Assembly (NCBI GenBank): GCA_026122225.1
Contig: JANEZZ010000297.1
Coordinates: 682,001 to 746,000 of the forward strand
Source: Heloderma charlesbogerti
Taxonomy: Eukaryota; Chordata; Lepidosauria; Squamata; Helodermatidae
DNA: 64,000 bases
Direction: 5' to 3'
The notes beneath the pieces were generated by a model. It searched no databases. It was not told the DNA's origin and saw only the letters and a list, made by a program, of their open reading frames with translations. Numbering within the stretch: position 1 is the stretch's first letter; every line of letters starts with the position of its first letter. Shown piece after piece: positions 32,216 through 42,247 of this stretch. The translations under genes and the position numbers were made by a program.

Positions 32216-32884
32216 CTCTAGATGCGACTCCACAGTGGTTTTCATGGACCTTGGTAGCTAAAGCTGTACTTTGAACTGGTTTTGTCCCACCACTTCCCCC
32301 TGCCCCTCCTTTCTCCCAACCACCAATTGTTCAGTAGTTTCCCAGCTATTGCACAGTTTTCCCCCATTCTAAAAGGTTGAATTTCCCCTCCTAATACTCA
32401 GTTACTGCCAGTAAGAGCTTTAAGCTAAGAGTTTTTCTACATGAGGCATTTATTGCACACTCATCATTCCTACTAATGGATGTTTACAGGGTCCTTAAAT
32501 GACATCACGACTCCCCAGTTTTGCTTCTGTTTTCAAACAGCATGGTCAGTGAGGTATTTTAGAGCACTGAAAATGCGGTATTATTTGTGAAAGTGAAAGA
32601 AAACCCTTTTTCCACTATTCCGCTATACCACAGTGCCACCTAGAGGTTACGTGGTAGAAAAACAGGAAAGGAAACCCTCTTTGTGTAGAACTCAGATCTC
32701 AGTTCTGTGATGAAACCCAGATATAGCAGATTAACAGCCTTGTGTAGAAAAGCTCTAAACCCCCACCCCTTTGACTTCAGCTCCACCCACCATTGGAATG
32801 CAGCACCTGAGCTCTTCTCCAAAATGGAATGTGCCCCTTAGGGAGGAAGAAGTTGAACACCCCTGCTTTACACGGTTCCTGAGG
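32216..32884. other. Non-coding spacer
   Basis: No gene or clear repeat is recognised. Two short palindromic stretches around 32,430-32,470 and 32,690-32,760 contain TTTTCTACA-like words in both orientations, possibly a decayed fold-back element. Confidence 0.35.
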
Positions 32885-33052
32885 AAACCTAAGAAGCTGC
32901 CTTATTCTGAGAATTCTAGCCCAGGATTGTCAACAGTGATCAGCAGCTCCAGGGTTTCAGCCAGTGATCTAGTCCTACCTGAAGATGCCAGGGATTGAAC
33001 TTGGGGCCTTTTACATGCAAAGCATGATGTCTACCAGTGACCTGCAGCCTGT
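32885..33052 (-). repeat. tRNA-derived SINE, minus strand
   Basis: The plus strand has the complement of tail, body (CAGCAGCTCCAGGGTTTCAG) and head (GATGCCAGGGATTGAACTTG, then ACATGCAAAGCATGATG). It is nearly complete and moderately diverged. Confidence 0.75.
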
Positions 33053-33173
33053 TCGTGCTGCAAGAGTGAACAAGCTCTGATCCCTTTCTTAAAAAATCAT
33101 AAATCATAAGATGTATGGGATAATGTACCCAAGATAATATTCCATCCTTTCCCATCCCTAAAGGATGCTCAAC

Positions 33174-34100
33174 TAGGGGTGCACGAAAGCCACTTACCTG
33201 GTCTCGCAGCTTGCTTTGCGGTGGGGGGGAGGCGCTTCGCTGCTCCCCCCGAAGTTCAGGCCGGGGGGGGAGGCTTCCCGCCTCACCCGGCCAAAATTCA
33301 GGCCGGGGAGGAGGCGCCTCGCCTCGCCCGGCCGCGAAATAAAAAGTTAAAAAAAAAACACACACGCCCCCGTGATAGGCTACGTGACGATTAACGTAGC
33401 CTATCACAGCTAGATCTGCAAAGTCAGCCGTGATAGGCTACGTTAATCGTCACGTAGCCTATCACGGGTGACTTTAAAAAAAAAAGCGCGTACACAAATG
33501 GCGGCCCCCATAGGGAGCCGCCATTCGCGTTCCTTATTTGGTCGCTGTAGTCTACGTAAATCTTTACGTAGACTACGTCGAAAATAAGGGTAACGCAAAT
33601 AGCGTTGCCCTTATTTTTGCGGTAGTCTACGTAATCTTTACATAGACTACAGTGACCAAATAAGGAACGCGAATGGCGGCTCCCTATGGGGGCCGCCATT
33701 AGCCGTACGCGCTTTTTTTTTTTTTCCAAAGTCACCCGTGATAGGCTACATGACGATTTACATAGCCTATCATGGCTGACTTTGCAAATCTAGCCGTGAT
33801 AGGCTACGTTAATCGTCACGTAGCCTATCAAGGGGGCGTTGTTGTTTTTTTACTTTTATTGGAATGGCGGCGGCGGCAGCCGGTCAAAAGACCGGCTGCC
33901 ACCTCTGCCCCTGTCGAAGACCTGCCGAACCGCTGCTGGGACCCGCCGCTGGGAGGGACATTCGGGAAAGGTAAGTCCCATCCCAGGGGGGGCGGGGGCG
34001 AGGGGGGGCGGAGAATTTCTCCCCGAAACTACTTTGGGGGGCTGAATACGTTGGCACTCGGCCCCCTGAAGTTTCGGGGAGAAATTCTCCCCCATCCCTA
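33174..34100 (-). mobile_element. Family P nested-palindrome element, copy D
   Basis: The 927-bp element has ends TAGGGGTGCACGAAAG and TTCTCCCCCATCCCTA, with a perfect 8-bp duplication TGCTCAAC (33,166-33,173 and 34,101-34,108). About the middle, near 33,605, the hairpins mirror one another. Two GTGATAGGCTACGT hairpins lie on each side (33,370-33,470 and 33,738-33,835). Then comes a hairpin of GGCGGCCCCCATAGGGAGCC type on each side, a GTAGTCTACGTAAA hairpin on each side, and a central AACGCAAATAGCGTT. Outward donors flank the set: the CAGGTAAGT complement at about 33,192 and AAGGTAAGT at 33,967. It encodes no protein. It is the inverse-orientation sister of copy C. Confidence 0.92.
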
Positions 34101-34283
34101 TGCTCAACAGCATTGTCACCTGTTTCCTTCAAATCCAGGCTTAGGATCGCTCAGTTATGGGTTGGATAACCCTTTATCCATGCTGTAAGGTCGTACCTGG
34201 GGCTGTGACCACATATTAGAATACTGATTGAGCAGTCATGCGCTAAATCGGAAATGTGTGAGCACGCATGTGCGTGCACGCGT

Positions 34284-35408
34284 GGCTTCTACACCAGCCT
34301 AAAATCCTGCATTTAAAATGGGGTTTTCTGCTTCCATTTTAAATGCAGGATCACAACTGACTCCCTTTACATGCACTCCCTTTTTGCCCCCTTTCCCCCT
34401 CCTTCTCCCCCGTAGCTGAGTCTTCCATTATCTTTCATTGGTCTTGCTCCTCTTCTTGCCACTTTAACTCCTTTCACAGAGGAAACCGAAGTAGAACACA
34501 ATGGGGCAACTTGATAGCTCATTATCTTTGATCTATTTAGGGATGTATGAAAGTCGCTTACCTTTTTGAAGGGTGACATTCACGGTGGGGGGGGAGGCGC
34601 TCCGTCCCTCGCCCCGAAATTCTCTCCGGACGGCTCCACTCCGCGGAGATTCCATGGAGCCACCGGCCAGGGCTGCCTGCAGCCAGACATCCAGCCTCTG
34701 GGCAGCCCGCCATTTGCGTCCCTGTATTTTGCCATAATAGCCTACATAAATATTTACATAGCCTATCACGGAAAAACAAAACAGCAGATGCAAATGGCGG
34801 TTGCTACGGTGGCCACCATCTGTGTTCCCTTTTTTTTCCGCACCATAATAGCCTACGTAAACATTTACGTAGGCTAAAACGGCAAAAAAAAAAGGGAACG
34901 CAAATGGCGGCCACCGTAGCTGCCACCATTTGCGTCCACTGTTGTTTTTTTTGTTTTGCCATGATAGGCTACGTAAATATTTACATAGCCTATCACGGCC
35001 TCTGCAGGGACACAAATGGCGTCCCTGAGTTAGCTGTGATAGGCTCCGTAATTATTTACATAGCCTATCACAGCTATAATGAGGAAGCGAATGGCGGCCG
35101 CAGACGCCGCCATCATTCGCAAGTCAGCGCGGACGGCAGCAGGTAAGTGCTCTGCTTCACGCGCCTTAAGTGGGGGGGCGGGGGGCTTCGTTCCGCCACG
35201 GATTTCAGGGGGCTGAATGCACTGGCATTCAGCCTCACCGAGATCTGTGGTGGAATTCTCTGACATCCCTAGATCTATTTAAAAATGGAACAAAGGGCAT
35301 TTAGTGCAGGAGAAACCTGGGATGATCACTGCATCGTGTAAAGAGGCTGCAAACTTCCGTGAAAGAGCAATCTCAATCACAGGATAAAAGCCCGGTGTGA
35401 AGGAGCCC
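34284..35408 (-). mobile_element. Family R DNA element interrupted by family P copy E
   Basis: Read in reverse this matches the element at 12,495: the right end CACACCGGGCTTTTATCC region near 35,385-35,408, CTCCTGCACTAAATG at about 35,300, and the TTTAAAATGG hairpin near 34,310-34,357. Copy E, with a perfect GATCTATT duplication, splits it between 34,537 and 35,272. The non-inserted length is about 380 bp, the same as the other copy. Confidence 0.75.
34538..35271 (-). mobile_element. Family P nested-palindrome element, copy E
   Basis: The 734-bp element starts TAGGGATGTATGAAAGTCGC and ends AATTCTCTGACATCCCTA, with a perfect duplication GATCTATT (34,530-34,537 and 35,272-35,279). It contains four TAGGCTACGTAAAT-type hairpins (about 34,730, 34,850, 34,960 and 35,036) alternating with GCAAATGGCGGC hairpins. 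Donor-like sites are at 34,558 (AAGGTAAGC complement) and 35,139 (CAGGTAAGT). It was inserted into family R and is therefore younger than it. Confidence 0.92.
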
Positions 35409-35882
35409 ATAGTCTTTTGCATCTGTGCCACAGTTCTGGTCTCTGGTCTGCTGAACCAGCATACCTGATACCTAACACCTGAAAGGAACTTCCATCTCTG
35501 GAAGCATCAGAAGAGTGCTAAAATGGTGAATTAATTTCTCATCCTTTCAATAGATGCCTCTGGAGAAAGTGAGAATTACCACTGTTATTTCTTGTGAGTA
35601 TAGCAACGTAGAAATACTTATTCTAGAATACTTAGTGCAGATTGAATTGAAGGGCCAATGCTCAGCCAAGTTATCTTGGTCCAGTTGCTGCCTGTCAGCA
35701 AAACCTACCTCCCAGGTTTGTTGTGAGGTAAAAGAGGATGGGGTGGGGCAACCATGTATGCCTCCTAGAATTCCCTGTTCTTTGCAGTGTTTAAGAACAG
35801 GGGGGTTGGAAGTGTTCTTTTTATCCGTACCTGAGCTGCTAATTGCCATTTGCATTTGTTGGTAACTAAGCCAGTAATGAAG
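35409..35882. other. Non-coding spacer
   Basis: No gene or recognisable repeat was found. Confidence 0.35.
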
Positions 35883-35996
35883 GGTGCAATCCTGTCCATG
35901 TTTAGACAGGGAAAAAAAGTCTAAATCCATGGCTGGCTGGGGAATGCTGGGAGCTGTAGGGCTTCTTTCTGTCTAAACATTCATAGGTTTGTGCCA
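35883..35996. mobile_element. Small palindromic MITE (TGCAATCCTGTCCATGTTTAG ends)
   Basis: GCAATCCTGTCCATGTTTAG at the left pairs with CTAAACATTCATAGGTTTGT at the right, with TCTTTCTGTC and GACAGGGAAAAA inside. It is about 114 bp and non-coding. Confidence 0.6.
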
Positions 35997-36264
35997 TAAG
36001 ATCTATAAGGGGAGATCTCTGACCAAGACTCTGTTATGGGGGGTGCGGGCTGCAGGGGGAACCACATGGCTTTGGGGAAAGCAGCTAAAAAAGCATAAAA
36101 AATATGGGCAGAAGTCTATGCCAGCGCCAAACAAGAAGCCCTGGGGGCCAAATTACACCCCCAGGCTGCCAGTTGCCTAACCCAAATATATGATGCCGCT
36201 CTCTTTTTCTTATATGCTCAAAAACACACACAGCAAAGAAATCCCTTAGAAAGGCCAAGAGATT
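35997..36264. other. Non-coding spacer
   Basis: Nothing recognisable was found. Confidence 0.3.
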
Positions 36265-36787
36265 TTATTTATTTATTTATTTAATTAATTTATTAATCGC
36301 CCATCTGACTGGTCACCCAGCCACTCTGGGCGATGTACAACCCACCATAAAACAATTTAAAACAATAAAATTTTACCATAATTTTTTTTTAAAAAAAATA
36401 CCCTAACCCACCCCAAATGCCTGCCTGAACAACCACGTTTTTAATGCACGACGGAAGCTCATTAAAGAGGGGGCATGACGGAGTTCCCTAGGGAGGGAGT
36501 TCCACAGAGTGGGGGCCACCACAGAGAAGGCCCTCTCCCTCGTCCCCACCAGTCTAGCCGTCCTGGCTGATGGGACAGAGAGAAGGCCATCCGAGGCTGA
36601 TCTTGTTAAGTGGCCTGCCTGGTGCTGCTGGAGGCGCTCCTTAAGATAGGCTGGGCCGGAACCATATAGGGTTTTAAAGGTCAAAACCAACACCTTGAAT
36701 TTGGCCCGGAAAACAACTGGTAACCAGTGCAGCTCCTTCAGCACTGGAGTGATGTGATCATATGTCCTCCTGTCCCCACGTGCTTTG
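36265..36787 (-). mobile_element. L2-type LINE, 3' end with C-terminal ORF2 fragment
   Basis: The minus strand encodes the C-terminal domain of an L2/CR1-clade polyprotein: HITPVLKELHWLPVVFRAKF, then LTFKTLYGSGPAYL, then RAFSVVAPTLWNSLPRELR and a final LKTWLFRQAF. A short 3' UTR with the CCAGCCACTCTGGGCGATG hairpin and a TTTA-repeat tail follow. The frame 36,403-36,900 stays open across this part but is 5'-truncated and continues into a younger element. This is not a host gene. Confidence 0.88.
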
Positions 36788-37073
36788 TTCATATACAGTG
36801 GTGTAGTAGTACCTTCTGAAGTGTGGGCGCTCATCATGACAGTCCCTATAGCCCTGCCCCCAAGGAGAGTCCAAACATTCAAGCAGCTGTGCCGATCCAT
36901 ATCAAGGAATCACTTCTAGCCATTTTTCATCTCCACCAGGATCAGGTCTTTGGTAAAGCTGATGGGCTCTAATTGCCTATTCAAGACCAGGCAAAGAAAT
37001 ACTTTGTATTACAACAGGAAACAACAGATTGTTGCTGGGAAAAATCATTCCCACCTCCACCCCAGCTACTGAC

Positions 37074-38148
37074 CTAGTTTGTATGATCACTGTAACCCAA
37101 CATGGTTTATTAGCCATGGTGGGTTGCAGCACCCGTGGGGGCCCTGTTGGCAATCCAAGCCCCTGATGCTGCAGTTTCTCATAGGGATGTACGAAACACT
37201 TACCTGGTTTCGTCCCGGAACATCCGTGGGGGGGGGGAGGCGCGCCGTCCCTCCCCCCAAAATCCTCCCTGGCGAGCTCTGCTCTGTGGCGACTCCGTGG
37301 AGCTGCCAGCCGGGGCCGCCCGCAGCCGGACATTCAGCCGCTGCTGGGCTGCGCAGGGATGCAAATGGCAGCTGCCGTAGCCGCCACCATTTGCGACCCT
37401 GTCTTTTGCCATGATAGGCTATGTATATATTTACATAGCCTATCACGGCAATAGGCAAGAATGCAAATGGCGGCTGCTACGCCATTTGCGCCCCTGTCTT
37501 TTGCCGTGATAGGCTACGTAAATATATACGTAGCCTATCACAGCAAAAATCAGGGACGCAAATGGTGTAGCGGCCGCCATTTGCGTTCCTGCCTATTGCC
37601 GTGATAGGCTATGTAAGTATTTACGCAAATGGCATCCCTGCGTTAGCCATGATAGGCTACATAAATAGTTACATAGCCTATACGGCCATTCGTGGGAAGG
37701 CGAATTGCAGCCGCAGACACGGCAGCCATTCGCAGAGCAGTGGACGGCCGCAAACAGGTAGGCTCCGTTCCGGGCCCATTTCCAGGGGTGGCGGGGGGGT
37801 TCCTTTGTTCCGCCATGGATTCTGGGGGGCCGAATGAACTGGAATTTGGCCTCCCTGAAATCCGTGGCGGAATTCTCCAACATCCCTAGTTTATCGTTAC
37901 GTGCGAACCTGGTGAGGGTGCTTGTTGGGGTGGTTGACAAGCCACCCAGGACCCATGGGCTCTCTTAGTGTTACAGGCGACTTGTCAACCCCCCTGCCAA
38001 ATCCACCCATGCCAGGTTCACCTGTAATGAGAAGCTATGGCCCCCCCTCCCCACAACACCCCAAACTTTCAAAATGGTGGCTGCTGCTACAACGAGAAGA
38101 CCTGCAGGGAAATTCACCCATGGTGGTTTCTCATTATGTGCAAACCTG
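37074..38148 (+). mobile_element. Family S element inside family Q, itself split by family P copy F
   Basis: The left end CTAGTTTGTATGATCACTG and the right end TTATGTGCAAACCTG are imperfect inverted repeats. The interior shares GACAAGCCACCC words with the 51,603 element. It interrupts the family Q word AGCTACTGTGAGG, with flanks CTACTGAC and CCACTGTG (5 of 8). Without copy F and its duplication the length is about 360 bp, equal to that of the 51,603 element. Confidence 0.65.
37182..37888 (-). mobile_element. Family P nested-palindrome element, copy F
   Basis: The 707-bp element starts TAGGGATGTACGAAACACTT and ends AATTCTCCAACATCCCTA. The flanks GTTTCTCA and GTTTATCG agree at 6 of 8 positions. 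GATAGGCTATGTATATAT-type hairpins occur at about 37,410, 37,503 and 37,648, with a half-hairpin near 37,600 that breaks off into GCAAATGGCATCC. CAAATGGCGGCTGC hairpins lie between them. Donor-like sites are at 37,198 (CAGGTAAGT complement) and 37,756 (CAGGTAGG). Confidence 0.9.
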
Positions 38149-38291
38149 CCACTGTGAGGACTGCAGCTACATTCAGGGGGGAAAGGGAATTCTAAGGGGG
38201 GACGACAGGGGGGGCAGATGATGTCAGTAATCAAAAAGCGCTGACACTGTGCTCCTGCAAGCCCTGGCTCCTCTATACCACTGTTCATATA

Positions 38292-38852
38292 TAATCAAAC
38301 ATATTCATGATAGGATGACGGGGCTTTGGCTATAGGTGGTAATGAAAGAGCCTTGGAAAAATCAAGGAACGAAACACATCACTTTAGCAAGCATGCTCTG
38401 TAGGATCCTAGAACCTACAAAGTGCTGACCTTGAAACATATTGATGTTGCTGTTACTAACACCGTTGTCATGGTGCCCCCCCACTCTTCTGTTCGTTTTA
38501 CTAATCTATGCTGTGCTATCTTCCCATCCTGTCCGCCCATCTATGTAGTGCTGAAGTTTTAAAAGTATGGATTGTTTTATGTCCACTCTTTTTGTATTGC
38601 TATTTGTTGCCTTGGAACTCAGTGGAGACGGCAGGTGATAAATCTAAGTAAACACCTTTGTATTTCCAGGAAATACAAGAATATCAACACCGATAAAACT
38701 TAAATTATCAGGGAACCCGAATTATCACTGAGTAGTCCTGCAAGATACATTTGGAAAGAGTAGCCCCTCTTTGGCAGTCTTCCCTCTTAAATTATGACGT
38801 TCCGATTCTTCTGCCCGCAGCCCAGCCTTCCAAGAACAACACCTTTCGGCAC
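38292..38852. other. Non-coding spacer between two family Q elements
   Basis: No gene or clear repeat was found. The last bases (TGTTTTGC) are the target duplication of the next element. Confidence 0.35.
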
Positions 38853-38860
38853 TGTTTTGC

Positions 38861-39254
38861 CAGTGGTGTAGTGATAAATTTTGAAGTGCAGGTGGTCATC
38901 ATGACAGGCCCTGTAGCCACGCCCCCAAGGAGAGTCCAAAATTGCAGACAGCTGTGCTGATCCATATCAAGAAACCAGTTCTAGGAGTTTTCATCTGCTA
39001 CAAGCGGTTCTTTCTTTTTAAGTTATTCGGTCTTCCCGTTCAAGACCAAGCCACCCCAAACGACTTTACCTTACAACAAGGAATAATATATTATTGCTGG
39101 GGACATTCATTTCCCCCCAGCTACTGTGAGGATTGCAGCTAAGCTCAGAGGGAACAGGGAATTCTGAGGCGGGGGGCAGATGACGTTGGCATTCCTGCTA
39201 TTAAAAAAGTGCTGATGCGGTGTCCCTGCAGACCCCGGCACCACTACACCACTG
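38861..39254 (+). mobile_element. Family Q hAT-like element, uninterrupted copy
   Basis: The 394-bp element starts CAGTGGTGTAGTGATAAA and ends CACTACACCACTG. A perfect 8-bp duplication TGTTTTGC lies at 38,853-38,860 and 39,255-39,262. It has the inverted termini and CAG start of a hAT element, with no coding sequence. It gives the reference order for the interrupted copy just upstream. Confidence 0.88.
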
Positions 39255-39262
39255 TGTTTTGC

Positions 39263-39698
39263 ACAAAGCAGACTAGGAAACCTGTCCAGGAAATGCCTCT
39301 TTTCTGAGAGCATTAACAGAGCATTACATTTCTGCCAGAGGCCACCATTAGCCTCACCGCAGCCTTCCGTAATGCTGTCATTTAACGCTCCATTCAATCT
39401 GCTGTGTGAAATCAACTCATTGCCTTTTCTAACTGGTCCTTCCTAACATGTCCTTGGGAAATATAGCAGGGGAAATGAAAGAAAAAAGTGTGGGAAGCTG
39501 CCGCTAAGTGACGGGGAAAGTAAAACCACTAAAGAGGAGTTAGGGTTGCTGCAAGCAAGGGCTGGTTCAAGTGAGCGACAAGGAGCAGGCATTTCCCAAG
39601 ATTGGCAAGGAACCCACCATCCATGCTGCCACTGCTAATGCAGAGCGGCAAGGCGTTCAGAGGCAGTGCGGGATGATTCTCAATTTGCGTGCCCCACT
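39263..39698. other. Non-coding spacer
   Basis: Nothing recognisable was found. Confidence 0.35.
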
Positions 39699-39808
39699 TA
39701 AGAACATAAGGATGTCTGGCGGGATTGTAGCAAAGGTCCATCTACTCCAACATAGTAGATGGCAATTGGGTGGTATAGAAATGTAATAAATAAATAAATA
39801 AATAAATA

Positions 39809-39849
<41 letters not shown>

Positions 39850-40530
39850 CCTTCTTCCCTGTAGGAAGCCCATGAACAGGTCACAAAGGCAATAGCCCTC
39901 TCTGGCTACCAACACTCTGCAACTGGTACTCAGAGGCATACAGCCCTCTGATTGAAAATGGTTGCTGAGGCATCGCCAAAAAAGAGGACGGAAGAGGGCG
40001 TAGATTTGCAAATTTAGAAATAATTGCTGCAATTTAAGTAAAAGTACAATATATCTCACCTAGTGACCAGGTGAGCTGCGTACCTGTTTGGTCTGCAGTC
40101 GAGCTGCTACGTGTTCATGGGCAACTTCAAGGCCCCTGCTCTCCCCTTCCGGTGGTTCTCAATCTTTAAACTGGACTTGGACAAAATAGCTCTTCAAACA
40201 GAGGACACCTTCAGATAGAAGATTGTCATCTGTAAAGTAGGACACATGGCCACTCTGTCTCTGAATCTGGGCATTATGTTTAGTAGCCACTGACAGATAT
40301 GTCCTCCATGAATATGTCTAACCCCTGATTATTTTGGCTGCCCTTTTATGCACCTTTTCCAACTCTATGAAACATTCTTTGCAGTAAGGCAACCAAAACT
40401 GTACACTGTGTTCTGACATGATGGCACCATAACCTTCTGTAAGAGCGTTATGATACATCTTCTAGGTTAATGGACATCATGGATGATGAACGTGCTTGAG
40501 GGCCCATGATATCTTGGTGCCAGCATTGAG
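39699..40530 (-). mobile_element. CR1/L3-type LINE 3' fragment with a retroposed tail and (GAAA)n
   Basis: The plus strand reads GAACATAAGGATGTCTGG, GGTCCATCTACTCCAACA, then after an interruption CCTGTAGGAAGCCCATGAAC, TGGCTGCCCTTTTATGCACC and CCAAAACTGTACACTGTG. These blocks are the complement of a CR1-like 3' region and match the copy at 58,930. A foreign AATAAATAAATA/GAAAGAAA tract (about 39,757-39,848) preceded by GGTATAGAAATGTAATAAAT interrupts it. It is much decayed. Confidence 0.65.
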
Positions 40531-40592
40531 TTGCTGCCATTACTGCCAGTTTAGGAAGGGTGAACCACAGTGATTACTGAGGCAGTGTTTTT

Positions 40593-40641
40593 ATTTATTT
40601 TCCTGTTTATTTTCCTGTTTATTTTCCTGTTTATTTTCCAT
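40593..40641. repeat. 12-bp minisatellite, four units
   Basis: TTTATTTTCCTG units are repeated about four times in tandem. Confidence 0.9.
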
Positions 40642-40663
40642 TGCTTTTTTAGTTTGCTATATG

Positions 40664-41273
40664 TAGGGATGTTAGAGAATTCCGCCACGGATCCCAGGGG
40701 GGCCGAATTCCAGTGAATTCGGCCCCCCGGAATCCGTGGCAGAATGGAGCCCCCCACCCCACCATCCTGCGAAAGCCCTGCAAAACGGAACCTACCTGGC
40801 TGTGGCAGCTCCAGCCGCTGCCAGTCTGCGGCAGCCGCAAATGGCAGCCATCGTAGCGGCCACCATTTGCATCCCTACGCCAGCCCGTGATAGGCTACAT
40901 AAATATTTATGTAGCCTATAACAGCTAAAGCAGGGATGCAAATGGCCATTTGCGTCCCTTCTTTAGCCATGATAGGCTATGTAAATATTTATGTAGCCTA
41001 TCATGGGCTTGCGTAGGGTCGCAAATGGTGTCCCCTACGCAGGACACCATTTGCGTCTGCAGCAGCCTGGCAGCGGCTGGAGGCACCGCTGTGGGTTGGC
41101 CCGGCCAGTAGCTCCGCGACCTGGCCGCAGAGCGGAGCCAGCCAGGCAGGATTCCGGGGGGGAGAAACGGATCGCCTCCCCCCCCGTCAAGGATTCCGGG
41201 GGGAGGAATGGATCATCTCCCCCCACCTGCGGAACCTGGTGGAGCCAAGTAAGCGGGGTTTCCTACACCCCTA
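40664..41273 (+). mobile_element. Family P nested-palindrome element, copy G
   Basis: The 610-bp element starts TAGGGATGTTAGAGAATTCC and ends TTTCCTACACCCCTA, with a perfect duplication GCTATATG (40,656-40,663 and 41,274-41,281). Two GATAGGCTACATAAATATTT hairpins lie at about 40,886 and 40,968, separated by a short CAAATGGCCATTTGCG palindrome. The left end holds GGCCGAATTC/GAATTCGGCC inverted words. Confidence 0.92.
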
Positions 41274-41281
41274 GCTATATG

Positions 41282-42247
41282 CCTCTCTGTCTTTCATGTA
41301 TTGAAACTCATAGCAGCCACCCTGGGAGGGCATGTGGCTATCATTCCAATTTATCAGAGAGGTCTGAAACACACTGAGAGCAGTAAAGAGAGGGAGGGAG
41401 GGAGAAAGTGATGTGCCCAAGACAATATCATGAATCTGTAGCAGAGGTGGAACTTGAAGTCAGCTCTCTCCAGCCAAACTAGATGTGACAGCCACAAGGA
41501 GTAAAATGCCAGGATGTCCTTTGTTTCCTCTCCCTGCTCATTGGGTACTGATAGGAGAGGGTGTGTGGAAACATGGAACGTCATGATGGCATGACATGAA
41601 GTAAGATCATCGAAATGTTCTAGAGCAGAGTGGGCAGCATTTTTTTACTGTGAGGGAAATCATTAATGAAGAGCAGTCGTTCTGCACATGGCCAGAGACT
41701 CTCTGCTCTAGTTACATAGCTGATCTTTGGCCTTCAAAACAGTTTCCAGGACAGTCCCACCTATACGCTCCAGCTCCAATTATACCTCATTCTGAGGGGC
41801 AATCATCTTGCAAGATCACTTCCTCCGGTCAAGAGCTTTCCTCAGAAAGGGGAAGATACCATCTGCATTTGGGAAGAGGAAAGCTTTGCACACCCAATGC
41901 AGCATTTCAAGGTCTATTTGCATTTCTAATAATATCCACAGTACAAGCATGAATATGTAGCTTCGCAGGCACGTTCTGTGTAGAGAGAACAGAGTGGGTT
42001 CAGTTCAGTGGCGAGATGAGATTAATCAGAGCAGGGGAACATGTGGCAATTCCAAGTGGGAGGGTGAAACACAGGCAAGGGAATCGTGAAGCTGATTCAT
42101 TTGGTGAAGTACAAATACATGGGGGCTGCCAAGGTCTTGAGCACTCTGTTTTTCCAACAGGTATGATGACTGTGTGGAAGTAACACAAATGGAAGTTACA
42201 GAAATGCCTTTTTGCTACATGGAGACTGCAACTTCCAGGATGGGTTA
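41282..42247. other. Non-coding spacer
   Basis: There is a short GGGA tract (about 41,391-41,404). No gene or repeat family was recognised. Confidence 0.35.

Larger units (their letters stand above)
36796..38283 (+). mobile_element. Family Q hAT-like element carrying two nested insertions
   Basis: The left end CAGTGGTGTAGTAGTACC is at 36,796 and the right end TATACCACTG at 38,283. The flanks TTCATATA (36,788-36,795 and 38,284-38,291) are a perfect 8-bp duplication. The arms match the uninterrupted copy at 38,861: GGAGAGTCCAAACATTC on the left, and CTGCAGCTACATTCAGGG plus GGCAGATGATG on the right. Between the arms, 37,074-38,148 is foreign. It is inserted next to an L2 fragment. Confidence 0.85.

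Noticed and set aside
33370..33835. Regularly repeated hairpins as a CRISPR array or a tRNA/miRNA cluster
   Set aside because: There are no equal spacers, the genome is vertebrate, and the hairpins are parts of a transposon with target duplications. No tRNA fold or isolated precursor is present.
36403..36900. 165-codon minus-strand frame as a possible host gene
   Set aside because: It is the C-terminus of an L2-type LINE polyprotein extended into a neighbouring family Q element.
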